64,000 nt of DNA from a bacterium (GTDB taxonomy: Bacteria > Desulfobacterota > Binatia > HRBIN30 > CADEER01). Location of the stretch: the NCBI GenBank assembly GCA_019637795.1, contig JAHBUY010000002.1:434001-498000 (forward strand), written 5' to 3'. A model generated the notes under the pieces. That model was not told the DNA's origin. It did not search any database and saw only the letters and a program-made list of their open reading frames with translations. Positions 1 through 8,297 of the stretch are shown here, in pieces. Position 1 is the first letter of the stretch. Each line of letters opens with the position of its first letter. A program made the position numbers and the translations under genes.

Positions 1-2
1 AC

Positions 3-2036
3 ACGGAGGAGCTGGTTGGTCTCGTGCACCCGCCCTCTGCATCGATCCGCCTCGCGAAGCTCGATCGCGAGCGGCGGAAGACCAAGGCGGCGCCGGCGAC
101 GGTCGTTGGTCACGAGCTCCTCCTGGGCGAGAACCGGCATGCCGGCAAGGCCATGCCGGTCACTCTGAGTGCCGAGCAGCGCAGCCGGCACATATACCTG
201 ATCGGCGCCTCGGGCACGGGCAAGTCGACTCTGCTCTTGAATCTCATCGCGCAGGATCTTCGGAGCGGCCAGGGTATTGGCGTGCTTGATCCGCACGGCG
301 ACCTGATCGATGCCGTCCTCGGGCTCGTGCCTGCGGAGCGCTACGACGACGTGGTCCTTCTCGATCCGTCGGATGATCAGTTCCCGGTCGGGTTCAACAT
401 CCTCTCGGCGCACTCCGAGCTTGAGCGCACGCTCCTCGCCTCTGATCTGGCAGCGATCTTCCGGCGCTTCTCGACCTCCTTCGGCGATCAGATGCAGGCG
501 GTGCTCTCGAACGCCATCCTCGCCATCCTCGACAACGACCGCGGCGGCACGCTCCTCGACCTGCGCCGCTTCCTCGTAGAGAAGCCATTCCGCGACGAGT
601 ACCTCCGGAGCGTCACGGATCCGGAGATCCAGTACTACTTCCAGCGCGAGTTCTCGCTCCTCAAGGGCTCACCTCAGGCGCCGATCCTCACGCGCCTCAA
701 TACCTTCCTGCGCCCGAAGCCGATCCGCTACATGGTAGCGCAACGCGAAGGACTGGACTTCTCGACGATCATGAACGGCGGGAAGATCTTCCTCGCCAAG
801 CTCTCCCACGGACTGATCGGCGAGGAGAACTCGCATCTGCTCGGCGCGCTACTCGTCACCAAATTCCACCAGCTCGCGATGGGGCGGCAGGAGATGGCAG
901 CAGCCGGCCGGCGACCGTTCACGCTCTACATCGACGAGTTCCACAATTTCGTGACGCCGAGTGTTGCCTCGATCCTTTCCGCCGCACGGAAGTACCGGCT
1001 GGGGCTGGTTCTCGCCCATCAGGAGATGCGGCAGCTCTGGGACCAGGATGCAGCAGTCGGCAGCGCCGTCCTCACGAACCCCTGCACCCGGATCTGCTTC
1101 CGCGTCGGCGATTGGGACGCGAAGAAGCTCGCCGAGGGGTTTTCGTCGTTTACCGCGACTGATCTCCAGAGTCTCGGCGTCGGCGAAGCGATCTGCCGCG
1201 TCGAGCGGGCCGAGCATGACTTCACACTCACGACCCCTCCGCCGCCAACGGTGGAGCCGTCGGTTGCGGAGGCTCATCGCGAGGAGATCCTCCGCCGGTC
1301 GAGAGCGCGATACGCCAGACCCCGCGCCGAAGTCGAGGCGCTCTTGGATGCTGCACGGACCGAAGCACAGGCAGCAAATGTGCCGAACCGACCACCGCGA
1401 CCCGCCCCGATGGAACCGCCGCGGTCCGTGCCGTCGCAATCCGCGCCTGCTCCGACACTGACGCCGGTAGATACTCCGGTGCGTCCAAGTGCCGAGAAGA
1501 AGGCGCCGCCTTCTGCTGCCAGTTCCACGCCGCTGCTCGGTCGCGGAGGGCGCCAGCACAAGTATCTCCAGCATCTCGTGAAGCGACTCGCTGAGGACCG
1601 CGGCTACCGGGCGGTGATCGAGCAGCCGATCCTTGCCGGCGCTGGCAGCGTCGACGTGTCTCTGGAGAAGGGCGAGCGACGGATCGCCTGCGAGATCTCG
1701 GTCACGACCGAGACCGATCACGAGATCGACAACATCCAGAAGTGCCTGGCCGGCGGGTATGAAACGGTCGTGGCGCTCTCGTCGGATGCGAAGGTCGTTC
1801 GCCGACTCAAGGAACGCGCGGCACCCGTCCTCGGGCCGGAAACCTTCTCTCGTGTCCGCTTCCTGCAGCCGGAGGATCTGGTGCTCTTCCTCGACGAGCT
1901 CGCCGCCGGCGAGGCGAGCGGCGAAACGACGGTCCGTGGCTACCGAGTGAAACGGCGGTACCAGCCAGTCAGTCCGGAGCAAGCCGAGCTGAGGAAGCAG
2001 GCGATTGCGAAGGTGCTCGGGCGAACGCGCAGATAG
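3..2036 (+). CDS. VirD4/TraG-like conjugation ATPase with C-terminal nuclease-like domain (5' partial)
   Basis: A P-loop ATPase of the type IV secretion coupling-protein/HerA class, expected at the inner membrane to move or pump DNA. Walker A is GASGTGKST at nucleotides 204-230 and Walker B is LYIDEF near 926. The reading frame stays open to the left edge. The residues before the GTG at 24 resemble the linker that precedes the ATPase in longer relatives, so the true start is probably outside the window. After a Pro-rich linker (about 1370-1530) a C-terminal domain (about 1540-1920) carries GSVDV followed by ACEIS, resembling a PD-(D/E)XK core without the lysine. A second, shorter paralogue lies at 12007-13182. 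Confidence 0.8.
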   Translation, partial: TEELVGLVHPPSASIRLAKLDRERRKTKAAPATVVGHELLLGENRHAGKAMPVTLSAEQRSRHIYLIGASGTGKSTLLLNLIAQDLRSGQGIGVLDPHGDLIDAVLGLVPAERYDDVVLLDPSDDQFPVGFNILSAHSELERTLLASDLAAIFRRFSTSFGDQMQAVLSNAILAILDNDRGGTLLDLRRFLVEKPFRDEYLRSVTDPEIQYYFQREFSLLKGSPQAPILTRLNTFLRPKPIRYMVAQREGLDFSTIMNGGKIFLAKLSHGLIGEENSHLLGALLVTKFHQLAMGRQEMAAAGRRPFTLYIDEFHNFVTPSVASILSAARKYRLGLVLAHQEMRQLWDQDAAVGSAVLTNPCTRICFRVGDWDAKKLAEGFSSFTATDLQSLGVGEAICRVERAEHDFTLTTPPPPTVEPSVAEAHREEILRRSRARYARPRAEVEALLDAARTEAQAANVPNRPPRPAPMEPPRSVPSQSAPAPTLTPVDTPVRPSAEKKAPPSAASSTPLLGRGGRQHKYLQHLVKRLAEDRGYRAVIEQPILAGAGSVDVSLEKGERRIACEISVTTETDHEIDNIQKCLAGGYETVVALSSDAKVVRRLKERAAPVLGPETFSRVRFLQPEDLVLFLDELAAGEASGETTVRGYRVKRRYQPVSPEQAELRKQAIAKVLGRTRR

Positions 2037-2069
2037 GCTTGGGCTCACTTCTGCCAACGGGGGTATAAC

Positions 2070-3002
2070 ATGAACGAGTCGGAACTGGTCAATGCGATTC
2101 GCGAGGAGGCTAGAGATGTCAAACAGTGCTTCACCTCGTTCACCTTTCAGGGAATACTCTTTGCGAGCGCCGTATTCGGATTCATAATCAAATTCCAGCC
2201 GAAGCAGCCACTCGTCGGCATAGCAAGCGTCCTCGTCGTCTTCATCCTACTGACGATCGGCAGGATTGGAACATACAAATATGGAACTGCAAACCGCAAC
2301 GCGGGCTACGAACTTCACCTGTATCGAACCTTCCGCCTAGCTCCTGGAAGTGGTCGGGGCTGGCGGACCACGATGCGCGAAATCGGATGGGAAGAGGCTA
2401 TGCGAGCCTGGCGTGTAGTGCAGGGGACCGTTTTCGAAGAACTCTACGACACCGGTTCGCTCCGTCCGAACCGGTTGCGGCGTGAATACCGTGAACTGCC
2501 GAAAGAGGAGCGGTGGTTTGAACCGCGAGCTTTGGCGGAAAGCGGGGGCGCGACCTATTACCCGGGCAGCTATCTGCGCACGATGTTGAGCATCATTTAT
2601 ATCATGATCGCTGCTGCCTTTGTTCCGTTCTATTGGATGACGGTGCAATATCATCAGCGGGGTGATAACGCAGCCGCTTTGGCGTCACTGTTGATGAATG
2701 TAGGAATCTCTATTTTGGCGCTGGTTCGGTGCCTTCATCTGAACGTCCGGCTTGGAGCTCTAGAGCAGGGATTACTATCTATCCATTCATGCTCAATAGT
2801 ATGGCAGGCGGTGATCGTTGCGCACTTTCGCGCGCTTGATGAATTGAAATCCCGCGGCGATGATCGGCTCGTGTCTTATCGGGGATATACCGCCGCTCTG
2901 GGCCGCCAAGCGACAGATTTGAAGCGTCACGTGCTGAGGATCCACCAATGGATTGAAGGACCCATTGCCGCGACGACGGCACAGAACGCTACCTTTTCGT
3001 GA
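2070..3002 (+). CDS. Multi-pass membrane protein of unknown function
   Basis: The 310-residue protein has two hydrophobic segments near the N-terminus (about 27-42 and 48-66) and two or three more at about 170-190, 205-225 and 240-255, separated by a charged cytoplasmic-looking stretch. No catalytic motif was recognised. A GGGGG run precedes the ATG by about 6 bases. Codon use is more A+T-rich than the ATPase gene before it, which suggests separate acquisition as cargo. It converges with the zinc-ribbon gene that ends at 3029. Cargo membrane proteins of this size can be abortive-infection effectors, but nothing in the sequence proves that here. Confidence 0.65.
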   Translation: MNESELVNAIREEARDVKQCFTSFTFQGILFASAVFGFIIKFQPKQPLVGIASVLVVFILLTIGRIGTYKYGTANRNAGYELHLYRTFRLAPGSGRGWRTTMREIGWEEAMRAWRVVQGTVFEELYDTGSLRPNRLRREYRELPKEERWFEPRALAESGGATYYPGSYLRTMLSIIYIMIAAAFVPFYWMTVQYHQRGDNAAALASLLMNVGISILALVRCLHLNVRLGALEQGLLSIHSCSIVWQAVIVAHFRALDELKSRGDDRLVSYRGYTAALGRQATDLKRHVLRIHQWIEGPIAATTAQNATFS

Positions 3003-3028
3003 TTTGCTCGTTTGCCGCGGCCATGATG

Positions 3029-4234
3029 CTACGATCCTGGAGGGTCGCGAGTGGTCACAGCTACAGACTTACGACAGAGAAGGCCGATGTCCCTCGTCCG
3101 AGTCACAATAGTCGTCCCGGTTCGGTCAGTCCGCGTCGTCTCTGCAACCGTGTCTGGGAAAATGCTTCCCCTCTCGACCATTTTGGTACGATGGGTGCGC
3201 TGCCGCGAATTGGGCCGGTAGGTGTCCGCCGTGCGCCGGCGGAAGATGATGCCCTGTGAACCGTCCTGCGTCTTCCCGAGGACGTCACTGCTCTGGTTGT
3301 CGGTGGCGACGGCCACTCGCCTTGGCGAGATCAGCCCTTCGGTATCCATCGTCACCTCGGCTACCATCTCTCCACTGCGGCGGTTCCGCACGACGGCAAC
3401 CTTGTCGGTGAAGACAATGCCGCGCTGCTCGATTTCGGTTTCCAGGGCGAACGGGAGCTGGTCGCGGAGCGCACCGACGGCGCCTTTGATGAGCAGCGCG
3501 TCGTGCTTGCACTCGGGGCAGCGGCGGGGCAACTGGTAGCCGTTCTTCTTGCAGAAGATCTGGGTACCGGCCGAGATCACAAAGGTGTTGCCGCAGTCGG
3601 CGCACGAGACGCTCTGTGGCGCGACAGATTGCCAGCATTCCTTGTGGAAGCGCGGCGGCTTCTCCCATCCGCGATGGATGCGGAGAGTACGGTCGCACAG
3701 TTCGCACATCGTTTCCTTCCAGGCGCACTCCTTGTGGTACTCGGGGACTCGGTTCCAGTCGCGGTTCACGGGGATTGCGTGGCCGCAGTGCTTACACTCC
3801 ACCTCGTACCACTTGGCGGCCATCGCCACCCGACATTCCTTGTGAACCCGCGGCGGGTAATCCCAAGCGCGGTGTATCCGCATCGGCTCGCCGCAGATCT
3901 CGCAGTCGCGCTCGTACCAGGCGCACTCCGAGTGGTAGTCGGGAATCTGATCCCAGTCGCGGCAGACCCGCATTGTGCCGCCGCATTTTGCACACTCCTT
4001 CTCGTACCATCGGTCGGCAATGGCCTGACGGCAGTCGCGGCAATACTTCAGTTCGTGCTCCCACTCACGGCAGGCACGGAACGCGGCGCCGCATTGGCTG
4101 CACGCGATGTCGTACCAGAGGGCGGCGCGGCGCTCGCGACACGCTTTGCAGAACCGCGGCGGCCGATCCCAATCCTCGCAGATATGGAGGTCGTCGCCGC
4201 AGTCGTCGCAGGAGGTGGTGTACCACTGGGCCAT
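3029..4234 (-). CDS. Protein with seven tandem zinc ribbons
   Basis: The first 240 or so residues consist of seven consecutive units of about 31-39 residues. Most have the plan W-Y-x3-C-x2-C-G, then an Arg/Trp-Asp segment, a Pro, and a closing H/C-x3-C pair (for example ECAKCGGTMRVCRDWD). The seventh is longer and ends PRRCPECK. The C-terminal 150 residues have no cysteine-rich units but repeat a VAVVRN/VAVAT-like strand pattern. Zinc binding is inferred from the Cys/His spacing; the ligand could be nucleic acid or protein. It starts 13 bases after the stop of the beta-helix gene on the same strand, whose TGAGG may act as its ribosome site, so the two are probably cotranscribed. Confidence 0.75.
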   Translation of the reverse strand: MAQWYTTSCDDCGDDLHICEDWDRPPRFCKACRERRAALWYDIACSQCGAAFRACREWEHELKYCRDCRQAIADRWYEKECAKCGGTMRVCRDWDQIPDYHSECAWYERDCEICGEPMRIHRAWDYPPRVHKECRVAMAAKWYEVECKHCGHAIPVNRDWNRVPEYHKECAWKETMCELCDRTLRIHRGWEKPPRFHKECWQSVAPQSVSCADCGNTFVISAGTQIFCKKNGYQLPRRCPECKHDALLIKGAVGALRDQLPFALETEIEQRGIVFTDKVAVVRNRRSGEMVAEVTMDTEGLISPRRVAVATDNQSSDVLGKTQDGSQGIIFRRRTADTYRPNSRQRTHRTKMVERGSIFPDTVAETTRTDRTGTTIVTRTRDIGLLCRKSVAVTTRDPPGS

Positions 4235-4247
4235 CCGAGTGTTTGCC

Positions 4248-6269
4248 TCATCTACTCGCGCATCCGGCTAAGGCACTGCCCACCGCCGCGACCAGTTCAT
4301 CAACGGTCACAGAGCCACTCCCGTCACGGTCGACTGCCGCACACTGCGCGCTCCTGCGGTCTAAGGCCATGCCGACGGATAGGACAAGCTCTCCGATTGT
4401 GACTCGCCCGTCGCCGTTACAATCGCCGATACAGGGAGTTATGGGAGGAGTCTCTGTTGGGCGGATCGTCGGAGTGGCGGTCGAGTCGGGCGTCGATGAG
4501 GGCCGCGCGGTGTTCGTCGGAATGGCAGTTGACGTCGCTGATGGCGTTCGGGTCGCGGGTGGCGTATCGGTAGCGGTCGGGGTCGGTGTGGCGTAACCGA
4601 ACTCAAACGCTCCGATGTCCACGGCTGTTCCGAAGGGACGCATGTGTCCTTCGAGGTCGTCTGCGGGCGCGTTCTCTGAGGTGCCCGCGTCAATACAGGG
4701 AGAGTCCGGCATGAGTGAGTAGTCCTGACCGGTCGGATTCTGGAAACGTGGGTCGGCGCTGAAGTTGCCGCCGCCATCAGTGAACCGCCCAAATGTCGTA
4801 CCCACGTTAGACCGGGAGATCGTCACCTCCGCCAGATTGCCATCGCTATAGAAATCATCACCGTCGTTGCCAAAGAGGATACTGTTGGTAATGACAGCCG
4901 ACGTCTGTCCGGCCGAGGAGACGAAGAATGCCGCAGCCCCGCGGTTTCCCGTGACGGTATTGTTCACGAAACGCAGCTCTCCGGTTCCCTGGTCATAGAC
5001 ACGCAACGCATCCATCTCGTTGTCCGCCACCAGATTGTTGGTGAAGAATGCGGTGAGAGTTCCGGTGTTTTCGACCTGCAGGCCTCCATAGTTCTGAACA
5101 GCCGCATTGGCGGCGACGACTAGGTTCATCGTTCCATGGTTCGACACCCGTGCCACTGGCCCGAAATTGCCGCGCAGGCTGTTTTGACGAAGAAGTACAG
5201 ACGCGCGGCCCGAGCTGTTCAGAGTGACTGCCGGTGCCCCGGGGAGCCCAAGCACCTCTGGCCTGCCAGCTCCGATGATGGAGCTATCCTCAAGCTCGAC
5301 AGTCATCTCCGAATCGGAATCGGCGTCGCTATAGAGCGCGGTATTGGCGAAATCTAACACGCCTGGTCCCATGATCCCGATCGCGCGGCTATTGAGGAAC
5401 GCCAGGCGAATTCGAGCTCCGTTGACCCCACTCACCCATGCGCCAATCCCTCCGACCGGCACGTGGAGAAGCGCGTCAGTCATTTCGACATCCAAATGGC
5501 CCCGGATGGCGTAGCCGCACAGTTCCTGTGTGCCAGTACGGTCGGCCGAACGTATTTCGTCGCTCGACGATTGAAACCGCACCGTTGCTGATTCGGCGAC
5601 CGGGTTCAGGAACATCTCGCTTCCGCAGTTGCCGCGGGTGTTCAGCTCGAAATGATTGTTCCGGGAGGTCACCGTTATCGTGGCCTCGGTATCCGCGTTC
5701 ACCGCCAAGCCCCCGCCGCTGCGTGTCGCCTCGTTCTGCGTGAACAGGTTGCCGTCAAGAAGAAGGGTCACCGCAGATGAACTCTCCGCAACGGCGGAAA
5801 GACCACCACCGTAGTCTGCCAGATTGTCGGTGATCACGTTTCCGCGGAGAACCACATTGACCACGGTGCCGCTCCGAGCGTCGACCAAGACGCCGCCGCC
5901 ACTCGAGGGCTGTTCCGGAGAGCGAGCCGCTTGGCCATTGCGCAGCGTGAATCCCTGAATGGTCACCGAGGCGCCGTCTGTGATTGAGACCACGCTATCG
6001 CTGCCCTGGGCGTCTATCAGGGTCGCGTCGGGCCCATCGGTACTCTGCAGGATGAGTGTGCGCCCGCGCAGTGCGAGCGTCTCCCGGTAACTGCCAGGCT
6101 TTACGCGGATGGTGGTGTCGTCCGCCGCAGCGTCGATGGCGGATTGGATGGTGGGGAACTCCGTGGGAACCGTTACGGCCGGGCCGGGTGAAGCAGGCGC
6201 GGTATTCACTACGACGACGAGCTGAACGGCAATGCTGGCCCACAGCCGGACGACAAGCGGCATCTTCAT
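4248..6269 (-). CDS. Secreted right-handed beta-helix protein with dockerin-like EF-hand tail
   Basis: A 673-residue exported protein. It has an N-terminal signal peptide (about 1-26), a pectate-lyase-like parallel beta-helix recognised by IQSAIDAA and many N-G-N-x-A strand turns (about 40-560), then a Thr/Pro-rich linker (about 565-610). At the end are two EF-hand-like calcium loops, DCNGDGRVTIGEL and DRDGSGSVTVDEL, arranged as in dockerin or the short EF-hand tails common in some deltaproteobacterial surface proteins. The start is supported by GGAGGG five bases upstream of the first of two close ATGs. Likely a cell-surface or extracellular polysaccharide-interacting protein; no catalytic residues are assigned. 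Unusual cargo for a conjugative element. Confidence 0.8.
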   Translation of the reverse strand: MKMPLVVRLWASIAVQLVVVVNTAPASPGPAVTVPTEFPTIQSAIDAAADDTTIRVKPGSYRETLALRGRTLILQSTDGPDATLIDAQGSDSVVSITDGASVTIQGFTLRNGQAARSPEQPSSGGGVLVDARSGTVVNVVLRGNVITDNLADYGGGLSAVAESSSAVTLLLDGNLFTQNEATRSGGGLAVNADTEATITVTSRNNHFELNTRGNCGSEMFLNPVAESATVRFQSSSDEIRSADRTGTQELCGYAIRGHLDVEMTDALLHVPVGGIGAWVSGVNGARIRLAFLNSRAIGIMGPGVLDFANTALYSDADSDSEMTVELEDSSIIGAGRPEVLGLPGAPAVTLNSSGRASVLLRQNSLRGNFGPVARVSNHGTMNLVVAANAAVQNYGGLQVENTGTLTAFFTNNLVADNEMDALRVYDQGTGELRFVNNTVTGNRGAAAFFVSSAGQTSAVITNSILFGNDGDDFYSDGNLAEVTISRSNVGTTFGRFTDGGGNFSADPRFQNPTGQDYSLMPDSPCIDAGTSENAPADDLEGHMRPFGTAVDIGAFEFGYATPTPTATDTPPATRTPSATSTAIPTNTARPSSTPDSTATPTIRPTETPPITPCIGDCNGDGRVTIGELVLSVGMALDRRSAQCAAVDRDGSGSVTVDELVAAVGSALAGCASR

Positions 6270-6467
6270 GCTCCCTCCATGCGCGAGCGAACACGGACGG
6301 TGATCCTATCTGTGAGTCAGAGAGGTACCGCGTTTCCTTATTACTGGCAAGGACGAGTCTGTTTGGTAGACAGTCCTGGCGAGGTGTCACTGTTTCACCG
6401 CCTGTGGCCGCGCGCCCTCTGGTTCCCCGATCATGGTGGCTGACCGAGGCTCATGAGGAGGGCGGCG

Positions 6468-6788
6468 ATGGACGAGCGGGAACTATTGGGGAAGCGGATT
6501 CAGGAGCTACGGTTGGCGCGGCGCATCTCTCAGGAAGCACTTGCCGAACGAATGGGCGTGAACGCCAAGTACCTCGGGTTCATCGAGCAGGGCCGGGCGA
6601 ACCCGACGCTGGAAGTTCTCTTCAACGTCGCCCGTTCTCTTAAGGTCGAACCTGTCGACCTCTTCAACTACGCGTGGCTGAAGCTCTCAGACGCCGAAAT
6701 GCGTCGAAAAATCAAGGCACTTGCCGACCGGACGCAAGGCGAGCGGCTGCGGGAGATGCTGGCTTTGCTGAAATCGCGCGAGGCGTAA
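6468..6788 (+). CDS. XRE-family helix-turn-helix regulator
   Basis: A small DNA-binding protein with a typical XRE helix-turn-helix in the N-terminal 65 residues (KRIQELRLARRISQEALAER, then YLGFIEQGRANP) and a helical charged C-terminus of about 40 residues. The second ATG at 6468 is chosen because GAGGAGGG lies 5-6 bases before it, whereas the ATG at 6453 has no such site. It stands alone between the divergent beta-helix gene and the MerR-like gene, so it may repress one or both, or act as an element-maintenance regulator; its target is not visible. Confidence 0.85.
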   Translation: MDERELLGKRIQELRLARRISQEALAERMGVNAKYLGFIEQGRANPTLEVLFNVARSLKVEPVDLFNYAWLKLSDAEMRRKIKALADRTQGERLREMLALLKSREA

Positions 6789-6964
6789 TCGTCTCGCATC
6801 GTATCGACGGATCCGGGCCTCCTGTCGGCTTGATTACACGCTCGAAGCGCCGCCCTCGAGCGTACGACGACGGCACCGAGCACCGCGCGCAGCAAACGTC
6901 GCCCCCCGCGAGCAAGCAGTCCTCCTCCTGCCCCGATTGACCTTGGAAGGGGGCGCAAAAAATG

Positions 6965-6984
6965 GTATCGCGCATTAGCGATAC
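6965..6984. promoter_or_regulatory. Dyad (7+7) just upstream of the MerR-like gene
   Basis: GTATCGC, six bases, GCGATAC: a perfect 7-bp inverted repeat ending 8 bases before the ATG at 6993. Its position over the presumed start region suggests an operator, most simply for autoregulation by the MerR-like protein. No Shine-Dalgarno sequence separates it from the start codon. Confidence 0.55.
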
Positions 6985-6992
6985 TGGTTTTT

Positions 6993-7526
6993 ATGCCAAG
7001 AGCCGCAAACAGGAACGTTGTCGGAGCGGATGGGTTCGAGTTGCGAGAGGTCACTCGCCTCACGGAACTCTCGCCGGGAATGGTAGACTACCTCTGTCGA
7101 ATGGACATGGTGGTACCTCGGGGCCGCCGCGATCGCGGTAAGGGTCGACGGCGGCGATACACGTTCGCAGATCTGGTTCTGTTGCGGGTTCTTGGGCAGC
7201 TGCTGAAGTGCGGGGTAACAGTGGCCCGGCTCCGAAAAGCAATTCGCGCTCTGCGGGAGGAACACGACTTCGGTGACCCAAGGTCACTACCCGCGCAGAC
7301 CCTGATCACGGATGGCAGAACGATTTACCTCAAGAGCGGCACTACGCTCGAAGATCTCACCGCAGATGGACAATACGCGCTGGCATTTGTCCGGATCGAG
7401 TTAGTCTCAACAGATCTCCAGAAAACGATTGACGGCACCACACGCGCACGGAAGCGCACGCCCACAATAGCGCGCCCACGAGCGAGAGCGGCAGGTGCTG
7501 GTCAAAGTATCCGCACTGGGCCCTGA
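6993..7526 (+). CDS. MerR-like winged-helix regulator
   Basis: The N-terminal 80 residues form a MerR-type winged helix: REVTRLTELSPGMVDYLCR as the first helices, then RRRRYTFADLVLLRVL as wing and second helix pair. A middle segment (about 105-145) with TLITDGRTIYLKSG matches a small beta domain often attached to this kind of regulator. The C-terminal 30 residues are Arg/Pro-rich and disordered-looking. It lies directly upstream of, and in the same direction as, the NDT-like/AAA+/glycosylase operon, separated by a strong promoter at 7531. Inference: it controls itself through the dyad at 6965 and possibly the operon. The start has no clear ribosome site. Confidence 0.75.
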   Translation: MPRAANRNVVGADGFELREVTRLTELSPGMVDYLCRMDMVVPRGRRDRGKGRRRRYTFADLVLLRVLGQLLKCGVTVARLRKAIRALREEHDFGDPRSLPAQTLITDGRTIYLKSGTTLEDLTADGQYALAFVRIELVSTDLQKTIDGTTRARKRTPTIARPRARAAGAGQSIRTGP

Positions 7527-7530
7527 GGTG

Positions 7531-7559
7531 CTGTCAGCCTTCGCGTAAGGATGTATAAT
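7531..7559 (+). promoter_or_regulatory. Sigma70-type promoter of the NDT/AAA+/glycosylase operon
   Basis: CTGTCA at 7531-7536, a 17-base spacer, and a perfect TATAAT at 7554-7559. It begins 5 bases after the MerR-like gene stops and leaves a leader of about 120 bases before the ATG at 7689. It is the clearest consensus promoter seen in the element. Confidence 0.7.
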
Positions 7560-7645
7560 TAAACAGATGTTTTATCAACAATGCCAAAGGCCAACTGCCA
7601 TAATTCAAGTAGCTATTGGTCGGTTTCTTTTTGGCCAAATCGCTT

Positions 7646-7663
7646 GCACTAACGTTTTAGTGC
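7646..7663. promoter_or_regulatory. Inverted repeat in the operon leader
   Basis: GCACTAA-CGTT-TTAGTGC: 7-bp arms and a 4-base spacer, 26 bases before the start of the NDT-like gene and about 90 bases after the TATAAT box. It could be an operator or a small RNA hairpin in the leader. The leader also repeats TTGG/CCAA pieces around 7617-7637. Confidence 0.5.
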
Positions 7664-7688
7664 CTTTGGGCGATATCGAGGGACTGCC

Positions 7689-8297
7689 ATGATTACGGCG
7701 ACGGTTTCAGGAAGCTTTCATCGACACCTGCACGCGATCGAATCGGCGGTGCTCGAACTGACGGCTTTAGGGGTCCGCGTGCTTTCTCCGGCAGATCCCA
7801 GAATCGTTGGCGCGAACGGGGAATTTCTTTTCGTTGCCAGCGATCGAGTTCGGTCAGTACGGCTGGTGCAGGATCGACATCTACAGGCGATCGAGGCATC
7901 GGGTTTTCTCTGGCTGGTCGACCCGGACGGATACGTTGGCCAATCGGCATCGCTTGAGATTGGATTCGCGATCGCGCGCGGCATTCCGGTACTGAGCACG
8001 ACCCTGCCGTCCGACTTGACATTGCGCCAGTATGTGCACCAGGTATCCAGCGCACGCGCAGCACTCTCGATCGGCCGAGTCGCGTCGCCGACGTATCGGC
8101 GACAGCCGAATGGGTTCCTTATCGATCCACACGCGAGCATCGAACAGGCCCATGAAAGCCTGGAGCGCCTCTCCGATCATTTCGATACCGCGCGGCGAGA
8201 CCATTCGTATGACCCCGCCCACGATATAGAGCTAGAGTTTGGACTCCTCGCGGGATTTCTTCGTCGTTCGCCGGATGATGCTGAGCCATGGAGCTAG
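7689..8297 (+). CDS. Nucleoside 2-deoxyribosyltransferase-like protein
   Basis: The 202-residue protein has the Rossmann-like layout of the NDT/MilB family of N-glycosidases. A first strand and loop VSGSF (6-10) is followed by ALGVRVLSP (27-34), by WLVDPDGYVGQSASLEIG (75-92) with E90 in the position of the catalytic glutamate, and by ARGIPVL (96-102). In the family such enzymes cleave or exchange the base of a (deoxy)nucleoside or nucleotide; substrate here is unknown. The C-terminal 60 residues are helical and acidic. It is the first gene of a three-gene operon: the next gene starts 10 bases before its stop. The substrate might also be NAD-like, as in TIR-like relatives. Confidence 0.7.
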   Translation: MITATVSGSFHRHLHAIESAVLELTALGVRVLSPADPRIVGANGEFLFVASDRVRSVRLVQDRHLQAIEASGFLWLVDPDGYVGQSASLEIGFAIARGIPVLSTTLPSDLTLRQYVHQVSSARAALSIGRVASPTYRRQPNGFLIDPHASIEQAHESLERLSDHFDTARRDHSYDPAHDIELEFGLLAGFLRRSPDDAEPWS

